Part shown: one piece after another, positions 12,293-15,576 of the stretch | How positions within the stretch are numbered: position 1 is the stretch's first letter | Layout of the letters: each line of letters begins with the position of its first letter | Assembly: GCA_025963425.1 (NCBI GenBank) | Contig: JAOPUQ010000340.1 | Span: 1 to 15,576 of the forward strand | DNA: 15,576 nucleotides | From: Modestobacter sp. | GTDB taxonomy: Bacteria; Actinomycetota; Actinomycetes; Mycobacteriales; Geodermatophilaceae | Direction of reading: 5' to 3' | Position numbers and translations under genes: made by a program | The notes under the pieces: generated by a model | The model's database searches: none | Seen by the model: the letters and a program-made list of their open reading frames with translations, nothing else | Told to the model about the DNA's origin: nothing

Positions 12293-13326
12293 TCCAGCTC
12301 GTCGGCCTGCGGCGCCCAGGCCCGCGCCCTGCCGTTACCGGGGGTGGGGTCGAGGAACACGTACCTGACGCCTGGGTGCCGGGCCACCAGCCGGCGCTCG
12401 GCCTCGTCGGCGGCCCGCTCTATGTCGGCGACGGTGGCGGTGTCGGCGAAGTCCACCTTCGCGGCCACCAGGAGCTGCCCGGGGCCGATCACCGAGGTCA
12501 GCAGGAAGGGGACGTCGTCGACCTGCTCCATCGCGGCCAGCTCGTCCGTGAGCTCCTGCTCGGTCGCCCCGGGCATCGCCTGGCCGATCAGCAGGGAGAC
12601 GTTGGCTTTCGCCAGGACGCCGGCCACCAGGATCAGCAGCACGCCGATGAGGATGGCGGAGACGCCGTCCCACACCGGGTCCCCGGTGACCTGCTCGAGG
12701 AACAGGCCGAGCGCGGCGAGGACCAGGCCGACGAGCGCCGCGCTGTCCTCGAAGGCGACCGCCTTGACCGTGGTGTCGGTGGTCATCCGCAGGTACCGGC
12801 GGGAAGTGGTGTTGCGCTGCCGGGCCTCGCTCCGGACCTGGCGCACCGCCTTGACCAGGGAGCCCGCCTCGAGCACGAAGGAGACCGCAAGCACGATGTA
12901 GGAGATCGTCGGCGAGCCCTGCTCCTCGCCCTCCCGGATGGTCTGCACGCCCTGGTAGATCGAGAAGCCGGCGCCGACGGCGAAGGTGCACAGCGCGGCG
13001 AGGAAGGCCCAGAAGTAGGTCTCCCGGCCGTAGCCGAAGGGGTGCCGGGCGTCGGCGGCACGGGTGCCGCGCTTGAGCGCGATGAACAGCAGTACCTCGG
13101 TGACGGTGTCGGCCAGCGAGTGCGCCGCCTCGGACATCATCGCCGAGGAGTGGCTGATCAGACCGCCGACGAGCTTGGCGACGGCGATGGCCAGGTTGAC
13201 CGCGCCGGCCAGGACGACGGTGCCGGCCGACTCCCCGCCGGAGCCCTTCTCCGCCTTGCCCCCACCGCGGCCCGCGGTGGCCGCCTCGACCGGTGCGTGC
13301 CCGGGGGCCGGGGCTGGTTGCGTCAT
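12289..13326 (-). CDS. Cation diffusion facilitator (CDF) transporter, SLC30A9-like subgroup
   Basis: This 345-residue protein has six predicted membrane helices (about 36-55, 60-84, 104-127, 142-162, 190-213, 218-240) and a cytoplasmic C-terminal domain (about 245-330: ATEQELTDELAAMEQVDDVP, LLVAAKVDF, ARHPGVRYVFLDPTPG). Helix 2 carries SAMMSEAAHSLADTVTEV, with His69 and Asp73 in the usual metal site. Helix 5 has AFEDSAALVG (Glu193-Asp194) instead of the common HxxxD, a pattern I associate with the SLC30A9/ZnT9-like branch. It should exchange protons for divalent metal such as Zn, Mn or Fe. The first 30 residues are a Gly/Ala-rich cytoplasmic tail. ATG 13326 is chosen by family length; the frame is open far upstream through the terminator and fkbP region, which is not coding on this frame. 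It is translationally coupled to the FrnE-like gene. Confidence 0.88.
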   Translation of the reverse strand: MTQPAPAPGHAPVEAATAGRGGGKAEKGSGGESAGTVVLAGAVNLAIAVAKLVGGLISHSSAMMSEAAHSLADTVTEVLLFIALKRGTRAADARHPFGYGRETYFWAFLAALCTFAVGAGFSIYQGVQTIREGEEQGSPTISYIVLAVSFVLEAGSLVKAVRQVRSEARQRNTTSRRYLRMTTDTTVKAVAFEDSAALVGLVLAALGLFLEQVTGDPVWDGVSAILIGVLLILVAGVLAKANVSLLIGQAMPGATEQELTDELAAMEQVDDVPFLLTSVIGPGQLLVAAKVDFADTATVADIERAADEAERRLVARHPGVRYVFLDPTPGNGRARAWAPQADELE

Positions 13327-13399
13327 GCGACCACCGGTGCCCCGCCGGAGCCGGGGACAATCCCGACGCGCGCGCCGACTGCCGGGGAACGTCGCCGTC

Positions 13400-13444
13400 G
13401 GCCCCTCCTTGGCGTTCCTGAGCCTGATGGCCCCCTCCTTGGCG
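13400..13444 (-). repeat. Tandem copies of an AAGGAGGGG-containing 15/16-mer
   Basis: Read on the minus strand, CGCCAAGGAGGGGGCC (13444-13429) and CGCCAAGGAGGGGCC (13414-13400) are near-identical direct repeats 14 bases apart. A third, degenerate copy in opposite orientation, CGCCAGGAGGGGGCC, lies at 13483-13497 on the plus strand within the terminator. Each repeat holds a perfect Shine-Dalgarno-like AAGGAGG but no start codon follows at a suitable distance. It may be an intergenic repeat family or an RNA structure in the leader of the cation transporter gene. Confidence 0.55.
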
Positions 13445-13457
13445 CACCTGAACTCGC

Positions 13458-13502
13458 GAAGGGGCCCAGGAGGAAGTCCTTCCGCCAGGAGGGGGCCCCT
13501 TC
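13458..13502 (-). terminator. Terminator directly after the FKBP gene
   Basis: GAAGGGGCCC (13458-13467) and GGGCCCCTTC (13493-13502) are perfect 10-bp arms starting at the base next to the FKBP stop codon. The 25-base interior contains a smaller GGAAG/CTTCC stem. No T tract follows; a GC-only stem fits actinobacterial terminators. Confidence 0.7.
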
Positions 13503-13880
13503 TCAGCGGACGCCGACGAGGTCGACGACGAAGACCAGGGTGGCGCCGGGCTTGATGACGCCGCCGGCCCCGCGGTCGCCGTAGGCCTTGCTCGCCGGGA
13601 TGGTCAGCCGGCGGCGGCCGCCGACCTTCATGCCCTCGATCCCCTCGTCCCAGCCCTGGATGACCATGCCCACGCCGAGCTGGAACTCCAGCGGGTCGCC
13701 CCGGTCCCAGGAGGCGTCGAAGTGCTCGCCGCCGTCGTGGGTGACCCCCACGTAGTGGGCGCGGACCAGGCTGCCGCGGGTGGCCTCGGGGCCCTCGCCC
13801 ACCACCAGGTCCTCGACGACCAGGTCGTCGGGGGCCGGTCCGGTGGGCGGTTCGACGTCGGGGCGGGTCAGCTCTGCCAC
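13503..13880 (-). CDS. FKBP-type peptidyl-prolyl cis-trans isomerase
   Basis: This 125-residue single-domain FKBP should catalyse Xaa-Pro isomerisation in the cytoplasm. Family blocks run in order: GSLVRAHYVGVTHDGGEHFDASWDRGDPLEF (36-66), the pocket LGVGMVIQGWDEGIEGMKVGGRRRLTIP (68-95) with Val73, Ile74 and Trp77, AYGDRGAGGVIKPGATLVFVVDLVGV (99-124) with Tyr100 and Phe117. All the aromatic residues of the binding pocket are present; Lys98 replaces the common Leu before AYG. GTG 13880 is chosen because GAGGAG sits seven bases upstream and the N-terminus is then a normal 30-residue lead; the frame is open upstream without support. No signal peptide. It is transcribed away from the sensor kinase gene and ends in a terminator that abuts its stop codon, so it is monocistronic. 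Confidence 0.93.
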   Translation of the reverse strand: MAELTRPDVEPPTGPAPDDLVVEDLVVGEGPEATRGSLVRAHYVGVTHDGGEHFDASWDRGDPLEFQLGVGMVIQGWDEGIEGMKVGGRRRLTIPASKAYGDRGAGGVIKPGATLVFVVDLVGVR

Positions 13881-13900
13881 GGTGGTGCTCCTCGGCTCGG

Positions 13901-13921
13901 CGCCGGGGCCCGTCCCCGGCG
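13901..13921 (-). promoter_or_regulatory. Hairpin in the FKBP gene leader
   Basis: CGCCGGGG (13901-13908) pairs with CCCCGGCG (13914-13921) around CCCGT, an eight-base perfect stem 21 bases before the FKBP start and just upstream of its ribosome site. It might influence translation or be chance in GC-rich DNA. Confidence 0.3.
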
Positions 13922-14012
13922 GCACTGGAGCCCATCCAAGCTGCCCGCGCTCCACCCAGCCAGAGGGGGCCCGCCCGCCGGGCCACCGGAGCACCGTGGG
14001 GCGGCCGGACGG

Positions 14013-14018
14013 TAGGTT
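14013..14018 (+). promoter_or_regulatory. Possible -10 element of the sensor kinase gene
   Basis: TAGGTT in the divergent gap (13881-14113) matches the TAnnnT form common to actinobacterial -10 boxes and lies about 95 bases before the kinase start. No convincing -35 is seen 16-18 bases upstream. Nothing else in this gap can be supported apart from the hairpin at 13901-13921. Confidence 0.3.
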
Positions 14019-14113
14019 GCGTGCGCGGGTGGGTCGACGACGACCGCCGCTGGCGCGCACGGCGAGCCGGACCGGGGCCCGCGGTCCATGGTCGCGCGGT
14101 GCTGGAGGTGGGT

Positions 14114-15576
14114 GTGGTCCCGGATCTCCCCTCGGGATCCGCGGGCGACGACCTCTTCGCCGACGGTGGTGAGTGCGGCCGGCTGATGGCGGCCCACGAC
14201 TGGTCGGCAACCCCGCTGGGCCCGGTGACCGCGTGGCCGGCCAGCCTGCGGTTCGCCGTCCGTACCGTGCTGGCCTCGCGGTTCCCGATGGTGCTCACGT
14301 GGGGTCCGCAGTACCTGCAGTTCTACAACGACGGGTACGCCCCCCTCATCGGCGCCAAGCACCCCGCCATCGGCGAGGACATCCGGAACACCCTGGCCGA
14401 GGGATGGGCGGTCCTGGCCGGGCCGGTCGAGCACGCCATGGCCACCCGCGAGGCCTCCTGGCTGCCCCGGATGCCGCTGCTGCTGGAGCGTGCGGGCTAC
14501 CGCGAGGAGACCTACGTCACCATCTCCCACGCCCCGGCGTTCGCCGACGACGGGACCGTGGTGGGGATGCACGGTGTCTGCACCGAGGTCACCGGTGAGG
14601 TGCTCGGCGAACGACGGCAGCACCTGCTGCACGACCTGGCCTCGGCCGGCGCCCGGCTCGGGGGCGATCGCGAGGTCGTCACCGCGATGTGCGCGGCGCT
14701 GGCCGCCGACCGGCTGGACGTGCCGTTCGCCGCGGTCTACCTGCTGGACCCGGGAGACACCCGGTTGCACCGGGTCGGCGCCGTGGGCTGCCCGCCGGAG
14801 GTGCTGCCCGAGGTCTGCCTCACGGCCGCCGGGCTGCCCCGCGACGTGAGCGGGCTGGGCCTGCGCGGCGGCAGGTGGGACGACGTCGTCACCCGGGCCG
14901 AGGTGCTACCGCTGCCGGCCGCGACCGGGGAGGAGCCGATCGGCTGGCTGCTGGCCGCGGTCAGCCCCAACCGCGCCCTGGACGAGGGCTACCGCGCCTT
15001 CCACGAACTGCTGGCCGGCCAGTTCGCCGGGGCCGTCGGCAACGCCCGGGAGTTCGACGCCGAGCGGCGGCGGGCCGAGTCGCTGGCCGAGCTGGACCGG
15101 GCGAAGACCGCGTTCTTCTCCGACGTCAGCCACGAGCTGCGCACCCCGCTCACCCTGCTGCTCGGCCCGATCAGCGACGTGCTCGCCGACGCCGCCGACC
15201 CGCTCCCGGCCGCCGCGCGCGACCAGCTGAGCCTGGCGCTGCGCAACGGCCAGCGGCTGCAGCGCCTGGTCAACGACCTGATGGACTTCGCCTCGATCGA
15301 GGCCGGCCGGGCCAGCGCCGTCCGGGTGCGGACCGACGTGGGCACGTTCACCGCCGAGCTCGCCGGCGTCCTGCGTGCGGCGGCCGAGCGCGCCGGGCTG
15401 CAGCTGCGCGCCGACTGCCCGCCGCTGGACCGGCCGGCCTTCGTCGACCCGCGGCTGTGGGAGATGGTGGTCCTCAACCTGCTGTCCAACGCGGTGAAGT
15501 ACACCTTCGTCGGCAGCATCGACGTGGCGCTGCGCACCGCGGGTGACCGGTTCGTGCTCACCGTCGCCGACACCGG
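14114..15576 (+). CDS. PAS-GAF sensor histidine kinase, truncated by window end
   Basis: An uninterrupted frame of 487 codons runs off the window, so the end of the ATPase domain and anything beyond are unseen. Residues about 28-160 form the PAS-type domain seen in soluble actinobacterial hybrid kinases (HDWSATPLGPVTAWPASLRF, then SRFPMVLTWGPQYLQFYNDG, EETYVTISHAPAF). About 165-315 looks like a GAF domain (LDVPFAAVYLLDPGDTRLHR, GWLLAAVSPNRALDEGYRAF). The HisKA dimerisation helix follows with phospho-acceptor His340 in FFSDVSHELRTPLTLLLGP. The ATPase N-box is at about 456-463 (LLSNAVKY, Asn459), and the window ends inside the ADTG motif of the G1 box. No membrane segment is visible, so it is a cytoplasmic sensor. 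GTG 14114 is chosen for GGAGG five bases upstream; GTG 14108 and 14099 are in-frame alternatives. Ligand and partner regulator are unknown. Confidence 0.9.
   Translation, partial: MVPDLPSGSAGDDLFADGGECGRLMAAHDWSATPLGPVTAWPASLRFAVRTVLASRFPMVLTWGPQYLQFYNDGYAPLIGAKHPAIGEDIRNTLAEGWAVLAGPVEHAMATREASWLPRMPLLLERAGYREETYVTISHAPAFADDGTVVGMHGVCTEVTGEVLGERRQHLLHDLASAGARLGGDREVVTAMCAALAADRLDVPFAAVYLLDPGDTRLHRVGAVGCPPEVLPEVCLTAAGLPRDVSGLGLRGGRWDDVVTRAEVLPLPAATGEEPIGWLLAAVSPNRALDEGYRAFHELLAGQFAGAVGNAREFDAERRRAESLAELDRAKTAFFSDVSHELRTPLTLLLGPISDVLADAADPLPAAARDQLSLALRNGQRLQRLVNDLMDFASIEAGRASAVRVRTDVGTFTAELAGVLRAAAERAGLQLRADCPPLDRPAFVDPRLWEMVVLNLLSNAVKYTFVGSIDVALRTAGDRFVLTVADT

Noticed and set aside
13327..14298. 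Upstream extension of the CDF transporter frame on the minus strand
   Set aside because: The extension crosses the FKBP gene, its terminator and the kinase start; residues before ATG 13326 have no family similarity.
14173..15546. Plus-strand open frames at 14173-14598 and 14689-15546
   Set aside because: They are in other frames of the histidine kinase gene and are Arg/Gly/Ala-rich; the kinase frame carries PAS, GAF, HisKA and ATPase motifs.
1..15576. CRISPR arrays, insertion sequences, tRNA or rRNA genes, toxin-antitoxin or phage-defence modules
   Set aside because: No regularly spaced repeats, transposase motifs, RNA-gene signatures or defence-gene domains were seen on either strand; the genes are mainly metabolic, transport and regulatory.

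Overview
The window is high-GC DNA with strong G/C third-position bias, many GTG starts and 4-base GTGA/ATGA gene overlaps. Together with the family set (fused isobutyryl-CoA mutase, GTP-dependent PEP carboxykinase, an actinobacterial VLRF1-type protein, a cysteine leader peptide of the actinobacterial type) this points to an actinobacterial chromosome. Geodermatophilaceae or a close relative is my guess, from general resemblance only. I see no tRNA, rRNA, CRISPR array, insertion sequence or phage gene, and no stretch above 300 bases without a gene.

Region 1 (1-3256, + strand) looks like one acyl-CoA operon: the C-terminal end of a B12-dependent mutase (icmF), a MarR regulator, a signal-less BtuF-like receptor protein that overlaps marR by 4 bases, and a thiolase. 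Region 2 (3352-5263, - strand) is a sulfur/translation cluster. A leaderless promoter drives a 24-residue cysteine leader peptide, followed by cysteine dioxygenase, a rhodanese (4-base overlap) and, past a 12-bp hairpin, an acVLRF1-type peptidyl-tRNA hydrolase. Region 3 (5331-8719, - strand) holds an MFS transporter and pckG. A near-perfect 21-bp terminator lies between them, and a structured leader plus a palindromic promoter region lie upstream of pckG.

Region 4 (8720-10658, + strand) begins with a decayed Old Yellow Enzyme fragment. It continues with a small acidic protein, a small helical protein behind a possible stress-sigma promoter, and a nitronate monooxygenase. Region 5 (10706-13880, - strand) has an XRE-cupin regulator, a FrnE-type DsbA protein translationally coupled to a cation diffusion facilitator, an intergenic repeat block fused to a terminator, and an FKBP-type prolyl isomerase. 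Region 6 (14114 to the end, + strand) is a PAS-GAF sensor histidine kinase cut by the window edge.

The item most worth a second look is the cysteine leader at 5154-5228. It was not obvious as a gene because it is so short, it sits at a plausible transcription start, and it governs a cysteine-degrading rather than cysteine-making operon. All assignments are by eye from motifs; no database search was run.
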